Positions 1 to 13,475 of a stretch of DNA of 64,000 bases are shown in pieces (within the stretch, counting starts at the first letter, position 1; each line of letters opens with the position of its first letter). This DNA comes from Sialis fuliginosa (lineage: Eukaryota > Arthropoda > Insecta > Megaloptera > Sialidae), in assembly GCA_961205875.1 (NCBI GenBank), contig OY540822.1, positions 13,704,501 to 13,768,500 of the forward strand. The letters are read 5' to 3'. The notes beneath the pieces are model-generated. The model had not been told where the DNA came from and did not search any database. It saw nothing but the letters and a program-made list of their open reading frames with translations. The position numbers and the translations under genes are program-made.

Positions 1-628
1 ATGGGCGTCCATTGAATCAGATTGAAAATAAATGTTCCCTGAAATAACACATTTTATAATAATATATAATATTATACAATACACACAATAACTAGAGTTG
101 CATATATTTGTTTAAAAGGTTAGTCCTTTTTTGGGAATCATCTGCCCTTGTCCTTTTAGGAACACATTTTGTCCTTTTTTCTGATATTTCAGAAGTATGA
201 TCGAATAGATATGTATTGCAACTAATGATTTTGAGTTGTGAAATGGGGCCCAAGATAGTTTTAATTATTAAATTTTGTTAAATTGTGATGTTACAAGATA
301 ATAATAAAATTAATATAAATGTTAAATTTTTAAGACTTTAAAGTAAATCTAGTTAAAAAAACGAAAAGCAGTTTGCCATTATGCTTGCAAGTAATGGCAA
401 ATTATAATTTTTTAAAATACAGATTTTTTTTAAATACATACATCTATAACGAGGGAAAATTGTCGATCTTTGCTCGTTATAGACACATAAAATACTATTT
501 TGTTAGCATAATAATAATGCTGCTTTATTAAAAATTGATATCAGATATAATTAATACTATGTGGTAAATATTACCTTTTAATTATAATTCAAATATGAAT
601 GTAATAATAAAATAATGTTTACACTTAC

Positions 629-3600
629 TATACAAATGAGAGGAGTAGTCACAGTCCAACATATTTTCCACCACATAATGGGGTAATAACCGATCATTTC
701 TTTAATTCCATCATAAAATCGGTTAACACCGAATGCCCATGATATGGCGATACATTCGAAGAATATAAGGAACAGTAAGCAGAATCCACTAACTGCATAG
801 GAATCTAACAATTGGAACACATACATACCACCCTAAAATTCAGAACAAATCATATACCTCATGAATTATTGTGTGGGAAATTTAAGAACTTACCTCAGAA
901 ATACATGCTAACCCTATGATATAAGATATGCCACAAACTATCGCTATGAATATTTCTTTTCGAGGACGAAGGAGGTGAGGCCATTCGTCGATAACTGCAG
1001 TCACAAAGCCTTCCATCGTACAGAACTGGGAATCGAGACCTATTAGTAGTAGCATGAAGAAGAACAAACAAGCCCATAGAGGTGACCCAGGAAGTTGTAG
1101 AACCGCTGAAGGATATGCCAAGAAAGCTAAACCAGGACCTGTATAACGAATAAAAAATATAGTTAAATATAGTTCAAGTTTAAAAATATGCGAGTCTTAC
1201 CTGATGCAGCAACTTCTGCCACAGGTTTTTGTTGCTCGTGAGCCATGAATCCTACTACAGAAAATATTACAAAACCAGCAAACATACTCGTGCTAGAATT
1301 TACCGAGCATACGATCAAAGCATCTCTGAAAATAAAAATATTGTAAAGATTGTATCCAGTTAATTTCATTTTAAATATTTACTTGTAGACATTATTTGTA
1401 AATTTATTGTAACTTCCAAGAGCTACTAATGTTCCTAGACCGAGACCATACGAAAAGAAGATCTGTGTTACAGCATCTATCCATACTTCGGATTCTTTAA
1501 GTTTGGCGAGATTTGGCATCACATAGAACTTAATTCCTTCTGCAGCGCCAGGAAGAGTTACACCACGAATCAAAAGAACTGTCAGTAGAAAGTATGGGAA
1601 AAGAGCAGTGAAGTATACGACTTTTCCTGTCCATTTTACTCCCTTCCATATACAGAAATAGCAAAGAATCCACACTAACAGCAATGTACCAGCTAATTCC
1701 CAACGTATACCTCCAACATGTTCAATTCCGGCAGATATTTGAAGTGTTCGTCGTCTAAAAACGTAAATCATATAAAATATCGGTCGTTTACAGGTAAATC
1801 AACTAACTCAACAGAAGTCGAACTCATTTTTAGGAAATTTTAAATTATTGTCCAGACGTATGGTAGCGAAAAACTATTTTTCCACTATACCGTCTCGCGT
1901 AACCCGAAGGGCGAAAGAAAATCTCGAAAACTATTCAATAATATAAATAACTAATCTGATCAAAAGAAAGCTGTGAAAATTTTATAAAAAATTGTTCTAT
2001 TTATTTTTAAAAAGCTAAAAATTGATTTTTTTTAAATATCTTAATTTTAATTCATGAAATCATATTTAAAGCTAAAAGTGAGTTATTTAATTATTTTTGG
2101 GATAAGTTAAGGCTGTTATACATGATTAAATAAATACACATTTTTTATCTTTCACTTTTTTGTGTTGTAGATAATTTTATCGAATAAAATTATAAGCAAA
2201 CTAAAGTTTTTACTTTACTCTTTTATTTGACACTATATACAAATATCAACTCTAAAAAATAACGCCATAATTGAGAAATAAAAAAACGTTTTTCGTTACT
2301 TTTAAAATAAAATGAATATTAAAAAATTGATTAATTTAAGAAATTTTGATCATTGAATCTTAAACAGTATACCTTAGACTATCTTAAAAAATTCACCCGA
2401 CCATATTTTTTGTTTTTAAATGAGAGTATTTTAAAAATTTCGAAATTAATTTTGAGTGTCTTGAATTCAAAGTTTATTCCTTCAAGATGATAATTCTCAA
2501 AGAAATTTTCAATAACTATATAAAAAATTATCAAATTGTAAAAAATGTTTTTTTTTGTAGTGAAATATTCTTTTCTATATTTTTTATATTTTGAAAAATC
2601 AAACACAATGTTTCAGGAACTGAATTAATAACTGAAAATGTTTTATATAAAATACCGCTCTCAAATTTTCAGCGTTCGTGCACATTTAAAAAATTTAAAA
2701 TGTAGTCATATTTAAGTACTGTTTTCTTTGACAAAATTTCATTTGGTCAGATCGGTGTTTTTATAATATTGAATAGTTTTAGTTGAGGATTTTTTTAAAT
2801 TGTACGCCCAAAATTCAGAATTTGAGCCCAAAGAAAATTATTCTGGACTATTAAAAAGACGACACTGTAGAGTTAGTATGTACATATATGTATATTTTAC
2901 ACTTACTCCCAGAATTCTTTAACGGGATCTGAGAGGCCGGATGCGGATATATTTAATTGGTTTACATTACATATTTTCACCAAAGTATTATTGACTGAAT
3001 ATTGGTCCCAGCAATGTAAATTTGCCCTGTCATAAGGGTTCACGCAGCTTGGAGTATTCCAATAGTTATTACAAGTTCTCCAAGGGACATCTGAAATCAT
3101 AATAACAAAGTAGATTTTCTTTGTTTTATAAATACATGTACAACAAATATTACCTGCCCTTAACGACATGAAGAAATAGAAAATAGCCCATGCTAAAATA
3201 ACTATATAATAAATATTCATCCAACAGGACATTACGGCCGCTGCATAACCAATTCCTAGAAATTAATATATTTAGAATGATATAATGTAATAAAATAGTC
3301 AGTTTGTACATACCTTTAAAAATGGGGGCAATTTTGAACACGCCTAATCCACCAATGGTAAGCATCTGTCCCAGAGCTAATTCCATGAAAAACATAGGAA
3401 TACCGGCCAAAAATAACGTAACAAAATACGGGATAAGAAATGCACCTCCACCATTTTTGTAACAAAGGTATGGAAATCTCCAGACATTTCCCAGGCCGAT
3501 AGCTAAACCGACTACGGATAAAATAAAGTCCAACTTGCTTCCCCAACTTCCTCGTTCCGGCATTTCATCCTTTTTGGATTTCACTTGTTTTGACGAGTTT

Positions 3601-3704
3601 TGCTGCAAATTTGCGATCACCGATAATTCTAAATCTTCACGGGCAGTGTTTAAGACGCTGTCTAAACAATCTGTTCCGATTGGCGATTCCCTATTGTCGG
3701 CCAT
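629..3704 (-). CDS. Gat: Sodium- and chloride-dependent GABA transporter (SLC6, GAT-1-like), 3' partial
   Basis: This is a plasma-membrane symporter that takes up GABA with Na+ and Cl-. Coding exons in order are 3704-3314, 3255-3154, 3090-2907, 1754-1383, 1325-1201, 1138-894 and 832-629. All have GT/AG borders and matching phases, giving 541 residues in frame. The SLC6 signature NVWRFPYLC is at residues 73-81, followed by [10 protein letters not shown]. The large second extracellular loop carries a Cys pair and N-glycosylation sites (NNT, NIS). The stretch EFWERR before TM4, the block [12 protein letters not shown], and GLDSQFC in TM8 (Na+ site region) follow GAT-1 rather than monoamine or glycine carriers. 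The last visible exon stops at a good donor (GTAAGTG at 628). The final roughly 60 residues of the family, covering the last membrane segments and tail, must lie outside the window; nothing in 1-628 encodes them. The ATG at 3704 gives the usual short hydrophilic N-terminus. The subfamily call rests on remembered family sequence. Confidence 0.95.
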
Positions 3705-3786
3705 TTTTGCTATATTCTCGTTACGTTCAAACGGCAGAGTGTGGCTATATCCGATATAACGTTTATTGTACCTTTGTTACCCGTAT

Positions 3787-3825
3787 TCAGCTTACAGAGT
3801 TGTTTGAACCAGATTTCGTGTTCAT
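3787..3825 (-). other. Short upstream ORF in the probable Gat 5' UTR
   Basis: Minus-strand ATG at 3825 opens a 12-codon reading frame ending in TGA at 3787, about 80 nt before the Gat start codon. It lies downstream of a pyrimidine-rich acceptor (AG at 3857-3856) that would start the 5' UTR exon at 3855. If that exon is real, this uORF would sit in the mRNA and could dampen translation. Exon and role are inferred. Confidence 0.35.
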
Positions 3826-4899
3826 GACAGATATGTATATGCAGATATTATTTACCTGTAGAAATAAACATTTTTATTTAAAAGGTATAATACTTAAAAA
3901 TACATTAACAATAAACTTATATAAGAAGGGTGCATAGTTTTTAGGTACGCCACTGATATAATTATTTATTTAATACGTTTTAAAATGCGTCTTGTATTTA
4001 ATTTAATTTGACTTATAGTTAACTATATTTATTAAAGAATTAAGTAATTTATACTTAAAATACATGTTTATAAATACAATAAAATATAAAGTATATAATA
4101 ATAATATGAAATATATTTATATCTCACTTTTTCATTTTAAGACAAAAACGGTGGTCGCGAAAAAAAAATGATTGAGATTCCCAGAATTAAAAATGCATTC
4201 TTTTCTGTTACATATTTCATGAAACGATTTTCTGCAAAAAAGGAAATATTTACGGGAAAAGCGCTTACGGAAAACTGTAATCGGGCCAATAATTATTTCC
4301 GACTACAGTTCGAGCTGAAAACTCCGGGTTTCTACGGTTCGTATAATGTATCTGCTATAACTTACAATGCACTAAGAAGTATCTATAGCACGTTTTTTTA
4401 ATTTTCACCTCAAGTTATGGTAAAAATAAATATTTTACACATTTTTTAAGAGTTTATCCCAAAAATTATAAATCGCCCGAGTACTATTAAGGATAACAGT
4501 GCAGTGTTGTCTTGATGGAAAGGAATTTTGGTACAGAAATGACATAATAGTGTTTGCAAGGTGTAGGACCATAAATTGATACTTCCTCTATTAACGGGAT
4601 GCAGTCCCCTATACCTAGAGAATCAATTAAAGTGCGATAGAGAGCCGGATGAATATATCTGATGACTCTTTAAATCTAATTGTTATATGCAGGACCTAAC
4701 CAAATTATTTAGAGCCCTCCAAATAATCAACGCTTTTAGAAATTCTACAGAACTGCATAATTAACAAATTAATAAAAACTGCATTGATATTAAGATAAGA
4801 TAATAAATAATTAATTGTAATTCTATTACTTTTCCATAATACAATCATACGAATTATTTATCTTTCAAAGTTCATGATAACTTTAAGTCTACATTTATA

Positions 4900-5040
4900 A
4901 AAGGCAAATACTCTCTTTTTATCTGTCTGTCTGCTTATAATTCGAGAACCACTGATCTGATTTTCATGTGGTTTTCTTTCATATGTAAGTCAGATTAAAA
5001 TTGGTAGTTAATTTACAACATATAATAATCGGGTAAAAGG
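4900..5040. repeat. Fragment of a dispersed repeat (family R3)
   Basis: It contains a TCTGTCTGTCTG run followed by TTCGAGAACCACTGATC. The same arrangement, with TCGAGAACCACTTATCC, is in the longer copy at 39775-40611. Shared order and spacing indicate one transposable-element family. The class was not identified. Confidence 0.55.
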
Positions 5041-8000
5041 CTATTATCATAAAAAAATAATTATACTTTATAACTTAACACGTTATACACCAAAATACCT
5101 CTTATGGTTATTGTTATATATATTCATATAACAAGTGTACGTGTTAATATTAAAATTTTATTTGCCACGTGTAACTTAAAAAAATAAATATATATGTTTA
5201 CATATTTTATAAAAGACATCTGCGAAATCAGAACTCAAATATATGTGTATATAAACATTCTGCATTATTTTATTAAAAAAATAAACTGATAAGTGCATAT
5301 ATTCTAAACAATGTTAATCTAACAAAAACCGTCAACTTTTAGCAAACGTTTCATTTTCATTTTCCAAAAACTTTTTTTATCCAATTGATTATATTTGTTT
5401 GTAATCTATTTCAAAGGTACATAGCAATTCAATTTAACAGAAAAATTACTATAAACTAATTTGTTGTTATTTAATATTCAAAATAAGACAAAAATTGATA
5501 TCTGAAATCTTTTTTTCTTCAAAATTTACTCAATTATAGAAAATAAATGTTATTTTTAATTAACATACCGGTATTTTTACTTAAACAGAGAGGGGCCTTT
5601 ATTTTTCACCTAAAAATCGGTAAATAATTTTATCTGAAAAATTAAGTTTTGCGTTATATATTGTAAAAAACAAAACTGATATTTAATATCTATATATCAC
5701 ATTTTAGGGGAAATGGGGGGTAGAATTAACTTAGATACATTTTAAATACGTACATTTATGTCTAAGCAATGGTGTAGAAACGCAAATATAACACAATTAT
5801 TTTCATCAGTAAAATAAATACAAATTTAAAAAAATGATAGAGAAAATAAACTAAATTTATATGTAATCCATATTAAATTATATTTTTCCTGAATATAAAA
5901 ATCATCATTATTATTAAAAGTTCTATAAATGTAATATTGTTTTATGAAAAACATAATTCTAATATCTGCGAACTTTGAACGTGCATATTAATTTTTTTAC
6001 TACATTTAATGATTTTTTAATAAGTGAAATAACATATAATTGCAAATTATTATATGACATGTCTTCTTAAACGTATATTTTTCAGTCAACGTTTTGTAGA
6101 TTACATAATAATATATTCACAATCAATTGAAAAAAAAATTACATTCGCATATTTTAGTTATCAGATACTATAAACTATACAGTTATTTGTTATAATACAA
6201 CATATTTATTTGTGTTTCTTCTTTAGCTCAAACTGAACCCAAGATGTTTATATAACTTTATCTAATCAAAAAGTCTTGTATATTTCACCATTAATTTGAT
6301 AAAAGAAGTAGATTAAATACGTACATGTATTATACATTTTATTTATTTATTTTACTTGGCAGTTATATATTTAAAAATACACTGAGAACTTATGCAAAGG
6401 AGCTGTTAAGGAAACCATTTATTAAAAAAAAGTTATTATGGTTATGGTTATAGCTTTAAATGTCGACTGGATGTTGTCCTCTACCGACAGCTCCTTCGTG
6501 AAGTTCTTGATTTGGTGTGTGTATTTTTTATTTATTATTAAAGGATGGCCAGATGGATAAGGATGTTGCATATGGGCCGATCATTGCAGATTAAACGAGC
6601 TAGAGGGCCATGTTTATGGAGTAAAAGATAGAATTAGTGAGGGTTTAATTAAGGATATATTATGTATCTAATCATTACTCTATTTTTTTCGATTTTTATT
6701 ATTTTCTATATTGTCATTTTTGTTTCTTCTATGTATGTCATAATTTCTTGATATGTAGTAGTATCTGAGTGTAAATCATGTAAAGTTGTGATCGTTCTGT
6801 TTTTCTTGGTTAGGTCATATTTATAATTTATCAATTACTCCAGTTTTTATTTATAAAAGAAAAAGGCAGTTTTAGAATATATTTAATAGTTGTTAAAAAT
6901 TTTGTCCAAACGTAAATATTATTGAATCGATTTTATATATTACCACACTATTCAATGAAGAGGCTGAGCAGTGACAGTTGTAAAAACAAATACAGTGCAT
7001 CTAACATATGTACATCAGATTTAAGACTATTTTTATCAGTTGCATCAGCAATCTGATTATATTTATTAGACAAAAATTACATTGTTATTTTCATGTGGGG
7101 TTTATATTAACATAGAGGGTGAGTCAGAAGTAAGAATTGATGTATGTATAAAAGTTTAATGTGAACTGTAATACGTACTTTTAGACAACCTTTTGCATTT
7201 TGTGGTTATGAAACATTTTTCTAAATGACAGGATAAATCATTTTTGGTATTATTGGAAAGACATGTTTTATATAAATAACATATTCGTGAATTTGAATAT
7301 AATTGAGTAAGTATGTATATGAATTCTCAAATATTGAAAAATAGGCACTGGATTGAAAAATGAAGCAAAAACCTAATGCCAAATATGATATTCGTTGGTG
7401 TTACATTATTTTTCAATAACTGGGATTTTTTTAAAACACGACAGTTATTTTTATGCCACAGTAAAAATAAAAAATTATTTCCAATTGTACCAAATATGTT
7501 TATATTGCTATTTAAAAAAAGGTTTTGAATTTTCCATTGATTAAAACAACTAAATCGTTCTTTTGATTATGATTTTTATCAACATTTAATATTTTTCAAT
7601 TCAATCGTTCACGTGAAATAACTTATAGTACCATGTTAATGTTTCCCAAATACTACTCACAGTATAGTTGCAAAATCTGCTAATTGCAAGTACAATGTAT
7701 CAAGTAACAAGTTTTTAATATCTCATTTGTGACATAGCAGCATATTTGGTGTCTATGAAAGTCGTTATACCAAATGTTGTAAAGTAGAAATCAACCCATT
7801 ATAATTTGAAGTCATTGTAAAGATAATATAGTTAATAAATGACTTATGTACACTTTGAATTTTGTATAGTTTAAGTAATGTGACTTAAGTTGATTTTGAA
7901 ATGACCGATTCAATTATAGTATCGATAGATCAATAAACCGAAATTAAAATTAAAAGGTAGTGACATCTTTTTGAAGTGGCGAACGAAATTAATTTATTTG

Positions 8001-9689
8001 AGAAACGAACCAGATGTAATTTAATATTAGGTATTTTTTACCTTATTTATTTTCACGGTTTTCATCTCGGATAAGTTATAAAATATAAGTACCATTTGAA
8101 ACGACTTAAGTATAAATAATTTATTTTACAATTATCAATTAACTTGTTATTTTTAGAGGCCCACCATTTTCGGTGCACAATCTAGCTTCCTGTGCCTACA
8201 TGAAATTGTGCAATGTAACATATTGCCAGAACTGTATTTAAGAATGGAGCTTACTAATTTAAATACATAAAGTAGATTCGATAATCTGCCAGTAATTGAT
8301 GCAACTCTCTTAAATAAATATTTGTTGCTGCGTATGATTCACGTTTAAATGTATAATAGTTTTAAACTTACATACATATATGCATGTGTTCTTTACTAAC
8401 TATAATTATTTTTTATTATTTTAAATGGACTATCAAAATTAATTTCATTTTATTACTATCTATTTAGATTATAAAACGTATTTTTTGTTTATACATAAAT
8501 ATATGAGCCGAAATTGGTACATTTCAATTTATAGTTAATACTACTTTTTTTAAGTTTAAAATTGTTGTTAAATAGAATTTCCATTTTTTGTGAAGATTCG
8601 AGGTATACTTTCCTATATTTTGATATGCCATCTAGTATTTAAGTAATGCTATATAAATAGGTTTGTTTCTTAGCTCATTTTAACAATTTATTTTTAAACG
8701 CATATCTGGCCTCTGTTTAGCCTTTTCCAGATTTTACTGAACTTTTTATTTTGTATAATTTAATATAGAATATTTCTTACCTATTTCATTTAACTTTAAA
8801 ACTATTGATAAATACATTAATATTATACACGATATTTTGAAATTATCCCAAGTTATTCACAAACACAATGTTTATTTATTAAAAAAACATTAACAAACAA
8901 CACACCACACAATTTTACAATAGATTGTTCAAATTCACTATCCTACCTATAAACAAAAAAAATATTAATTTAAAAATGTAATATGAATAACGCACGTGTT
9001 CACATTGACAAAAAAATCTAATAAAATATTAACAATAGTAGTACGTCTATATGTGAAAATGAACAATCTATGTCAGGACTTTTCACTAAACAATAAACAA
9101 GAACTCTAGGTGCATTGGTGATTGTTCCAGCACTGATGATATGAATTGTACATCTTTTACTTAACAACTCGGTTTGTATCCCGTTTGTGGGATGATCATT
9201 GATAGACTCCGCCCAAATCTAGATGTCTCTTCCTTTATCACCCTTGACAGATCAACATTCTAAGTTCGCTGTCCTGATTTTTCATTGAAATGACTCATTC
9301 TATCCTTATATTCACGTGTACTTTTAAGGGACGAAAGTATTTTTTTTATATGCACATTCTATAAAATATACTTTTACACCCCCCCCCCCCAGATTTTTTT
9401 TTTGTATATTAACCAAAATAGAATGTATTTATGTATTAGCTAGAAATTTTAAATCAAATTTTTTTCAATCCTACACATTTTTGTATTAATTCGTGCTTGA
9501 CCTTATTATTCAATATAAATTTTCGATTTAATGCATGATATCACAACTACTTTTGATTTTTCTTGTCGCTTTTACATACGAGAATTTTTATTAACCAATA
9601 TCAATTGTAAATTTTCTTTAATTAAGACTGCTCTAATTCAATTATCATAAAGCCCAAACTAATTACTGTGTTTTATGTAACAGGAAAGT

Positions 9690-9975
9690 CCCATTAAAAT
9701 CAGTTTAGTAGTTTTAGTGACAAATCAGAACAAAAAAAATGACAGCTATAAGATCGTTTTAAAAAAATTGGAGCTTATCTTCTCAGAATAGGATATAAAA
9801 TTTCAATCCTTCTTTGATTTGTCATTTTTGATCGAGTTACACCGAGTACAAACCGACAAACAGACAGCATGGTGAAAATAGTTAGAATTCGAAAATTATC
9901 GATTTAACAATTCTTACTTTTACTGTATGTATTTCATATATATGGTCATATAGACATACAAAATTTCTATTTAAA
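9690..9975 (-). repeat. Diverged copy of dispersed repeat R1
   Basis: This stretch keeps the R1 order: a segment ending ATATAAAATTTCAATCCTTC, then GATTTGTC and GAGTTACA, then CCGACAAACAGACAG and GTGAAAATAGT. The better copies are at 33826-34510, 36990-37320 and 49430-50100. It is older or more decayed than those. No coding capacity was seen. Confidence 0.6.
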
Positions 9976-10854
9976 AAAAACTATACTATACGTATAGAAA
10001 TGTATATTTATTATTAATGTATATATTAGTATTATTTAAATAAATTAACTTTTAATTGAAAAATTAATTTGAGACAGTTCAAAAACTCCGGTGAAAATAA
10101 TCCAGATAGTAGCTCTATCTCCAATCTTTTATCTAGTTTACTAAAATAGCTCTTAGAAATTGCATATCTTGCCTGTAATAAGCAAAAAAATTAAGACTAG
10201 ATAGATTACTTAAAATAGAACATAACAGACTCTTCATTATTGTTGAGGACATGCAAAATAATCTGATTTTTCTTCAAGTATTTGTTCAAGATAAGAGATT
10301 TTTCATGCTACTTTTCATTACCTTATTATCATCACGAAGGATAGGCATTATTATAATATTATTAAAAACTTTTTACTGCCACAATTGTTTGTTTTATTCA
10401 AGATTTGAAAATGTTTTTCAAAAACAATTACAATCTTAACATTGGTATTTTAAAGAGCTGTTATTTCAGTAGTTCTAGAATTTAACTACGAAATATAAGA
10501 ATATCAATGATATTTCGGATGAATGTAAATATTTATTCCTCTGTTAATTATGGTTTTGTTTCTGTTTGTAAATACAAAAATGTTGCTTTGGTGGAAAATG
10601 GCTTTAACACTTTAGTTTTAAAAATTATCAAATGTCAAAATTAAAATTAATAAAGTTGTGCAACTATATTATTGTTTCGTCCAACAATTATATAGTTGGA
10701 TTAAGATTATATTTCTTATACATTTATAAAATAAGGATTTCTTGGCCTGAGTCAACGTTTCTACCATTAAACAAATATGGATATAAAACATTTGTGTACA
10801 TGTATACAATATTAAATAATAACAAATTAATTTTCTAAACGTCAAAATTGATTT

Positions 10855-10920
10855 AATAAAAAGTACACGCAAGCTTTCGAATTCACAAATTCATCTTCAG
10901 GCTTTTAGAAAATAAAATAA
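10855..10920. repeat. Possible transposable-element fragment
   Basis: The stretch GTACACGCAAGCTTTCGAATTCACAAATTCATCTTCAGG resembles a motif I associate with ends of Penelope-like or related arthropod retroelements. This is from memory only and no second copy was found in the window. Confidence 0.25.
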
Positions 10921-12037
10921 TTTATATACATATGAATTTTTGTTTGTTACAAATTCACAAAACTAGTTTTGAAGATTTGAACACCAAATATTGATTCATA
11001 TAAAAAAGGGAAATATTCAAAGTCCTGTGACAGTCTTAAAAATTGATGTCAATTTTTGCCATATTTTACAAAACAATTTTTTTTATCCCTTAATTAATTT
11101 GATGGATGTAAAGAAAGACTATCATTATTAGGTATATACATATATATGTTAATAAATATATATATATATGTATATATAATAGTTAAAGGTTAATGGTAAA
11201 TCAGAGATGTTCCCCCACCATATCAGTGGAGCTTTTCAATGTATATTTAATAGTCTAATTGTCTATCCGGTCATGTGACGCCTATCCTGCTATTCACACT
11301 TCCTTTCCCGTCATATACACCACAGACCCCTTTGTATTGTAAAAGTAGACGATTATAGACAGCGTTTTATAATATTTTTTTTTACATATTAAACGTAAAA
11401 TATATCTGAGATATATAAGGTACTAACATCAGTTTTGGCCGCTTTAAGAGCAAGGTATATTTTTTTGATATTGATGGGCTTCTTTTTTGTTATTCTCATG
11501 AACTCATGTTACTAATATAGCAAGTACCTCTTTATTAAATCAATTTAATTAACGAAGTCTGCAAATATAGTTTGTTTTTTTAAATTATATCCTTTTATTT
11601 TGTTTATGTTTTTTTCTTCAGTAAGTGGAGAAAAAACATATAATGGAAACTTGCTAACAATTACAAAATGATAATTACTATGACACAAAGGTTATAAAAT
11701 AAAGAATCGCAAAATTTGAAACAATGTAATGCAGTTTTTATGATTATATAATAATTAAGAAATAAATTACACTAATAATTAGTTTAAATGTCCACCATTT
11801 TGACACCCATTGGCCGATTGTCATCAAATTAAGCTGTTTTAGACTTAAGTGTTTATAGATTATGATTCAGTAATAAAATATCAACAAATATTTCTATTTT
11901 AGTATATTTAATTAAACAAGTTTTCCAATGATCCAAGACTGGTGCTAGTATATTATTTGCATTTTAATAAAACCGCTAGTTTTTAAAAAAACAATTTAAT
12001 TTAATTAAGTAACATGAAATGAAATACAGATAATCCT

Positions 12038-12154
12038 CTATACTCTATTTCATTTAAGAATGCAGTGGTTACCGGGGTTTTGACGGTACAAATCGTGCAT
12101 TTTACCGTCAAAAACCACGGCAACCACTGCATTCTTAAATGAAATAGAGTATAG
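12038..12154. mobile_element. Foldback (hairpin) MITE, copy 1
   Basis: A 117-bp near-perfect palindrome. The outer 33 bases (CTATACTCTATTTCATTT onward) match exactly in reverse complement at the other end. The inner arm, with TGACGGTA pairing to TACCGTCA, has only a few mismatches. A related element is at 39556-39704. The short length, lack of coding capacity and paired termini fit a non-autonomous foldback element. Confidence 0.85.
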
Positions 12155-12518
12155 TTACGAGCGAATGTTGCTAAATATCTGCATATTATTTTTTGACTAT
12201 CTATATTTTATTTATTTATACACTATTCACAATTTCTTCCCCACTCCTCTCGTTTTACATAAAATGTTCATTGTTTAATTCATTTTAGAATATGAAAATT
12301 AAAAACCACATTTTATAAAATTAATAATACCTAAACGTACCCTTACAGACAAAGAAAGTTAATAAAAGCTTGGTAAAAATGGCTGAGATCCTGGTATTAC
12401 ATATAATCACTACTAATTGTATGAATTTTAAACTTTAAATACTTTTTTTCTTGTGTGAAGTAGGTACGTTCATTAGTCGTATTTCATATGTGAATTAGTT
12501 CACTAATTTCTCCATATA

Positions 12519-13032
12519 CCGGGTGTCCAAGAAATATTTTAACACTATTTTCTTTTCCAGTATCTAATTATAAAATATATACGTAAATTGGGTTAAATGA
12601 GAAGAATTGATTATGTAAGATATGTTCTAATAAAATAATATCTATACATAGTATAAATCAAAGTCCCTCTCCAAGTCTATCTATCTGTGCACGATTTTCT
12701 CAGTAACTACTGAACGGATTTTACTCCGGTTTGCACTAAATGGCAAGGAAGGTATAATTTCATGTAGCGTGGTATAGTTTCATGGGGAAATTTAAATTAA
12801 GGGCCCCCTTTTCCACTGTTAAATTTAGCATTTTTTATCGAGGAGAAGAATTTGAATTCGATATTATCGGTGCGAAAATATAAAATATATATATGAATGA
12901 CATTTATGAACAATAAAAAAAGTAATCCTCAAGAAAAATTCATAAATAATACAATTAATTGAATTAGTATGAGTTTACAAAAGAATGGTTGTCCCCCCCC
13001 CCCTGGAAAATGTGTAGTTAAAACACCCTGTA
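12519..13032. mobile_element. Possible TA-flanked MITE-like element
   Basis: The left end CCGGGTGTCC is preceded by TA. The right end ...AACACCCTG is followed by TA. The terminal repeats match over only about 8 bases, so this is weak. Inside (about 12660-12800) is a copy of repeat R2 containing TTTTCTCAGTAACTACTGAA, and a C-run near 12994. Confidence 0.35.
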
Positions 13033-13230
13033 TGTTTTTTCTTCTCCTGAAATTTAAGTTGGATAATTTCTTCTCGAGAAATCAGAAACACTAATTGTGT
13101 ATTTGTGTAGAATAAACCTACATTTGAAAAGCAGTGATATCGTGAACACTCTGTGTTATTTGGGTCATTGCAGGGCAGGAAAGATGACAGGAAGTTATTT
13201 TCTGAGTTACCCCCAACGTATTCGATATAC

Positions 13231-13414
13231 CTGACAATGACTTATGACTTCTGTTGTTAACCAGTTCCGCTTGTGTCGCGCGGAACTCCTCCCCTCCTTT
13301 CCCCCTATCCCCCCGGTTCCCGTCACGGCTACGACCGCTGCGTCATCTCTCGAGCACGGTGAGAATCAGTTGCCAGCATCCATTTTGTTTTCGTTACATA
13401 ATAGATATTTTATA
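13231..13414 (-). promoter_or_regulatory. Candidate Gat promoter and non-coding first exon
   Basis: A local GC-rich island in AT-rich surroundings. On the minus strand a TATAAAA box (13414-13408) is followed after about 30 nt by a GC-rich stretch that ends at a good donor, CAG followed by GTATATC, at 13231. No long ORF is present. The nearest minus-strand gene downstream is Gat, about 9.5 kb away, which has an acceptor at 3857-3856. The box, exon-like composition and donor are seen; assignment to Gat is inferred. Confidence 0.45.
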
Positions 13415-13418
13415 ATAC

Positions 13419-13475
13419 AGCGCCGGTTTTATCTTTAGGCTAAAAAGGCTACAACCTAGCGCCCCCGAATGAAAA
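13419..13475. repeat. Solo end of a hAT-like element
   Basis: CAGCGCCGGTTTTATC resembles the terminal inverted repeat of the delimited hAT element at 38232-38682 (CAGTGTCGGTTTTAGG). A related start, CAGTGCCGGATTTAA, is at 15456. No matching right end or target duplication was found for either. Confidence 0.4.

Larger units (their letters stand above)
3856..13230. other. Long non-coding stretch upstream of Gat
   Basis: No coding exon with usable splice sites was found on either strand. The sequence is AT-rich, with scattered simple repeats (C-run near 9380, TA-rich run near 11140-11180) and eroded repeat copies listed separately. If the candidate first exon at 13231-13380 belongs to Gat, most of this is one large 5' UTR intron. 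Confidence 0.6.

Noticed and set aside
3535-3937. Plus-strand frames overlapping the Gat first coding exon
   Set aside because: Antisense shadows of the Gat exon and 5' UTR, with no homology or splice support.
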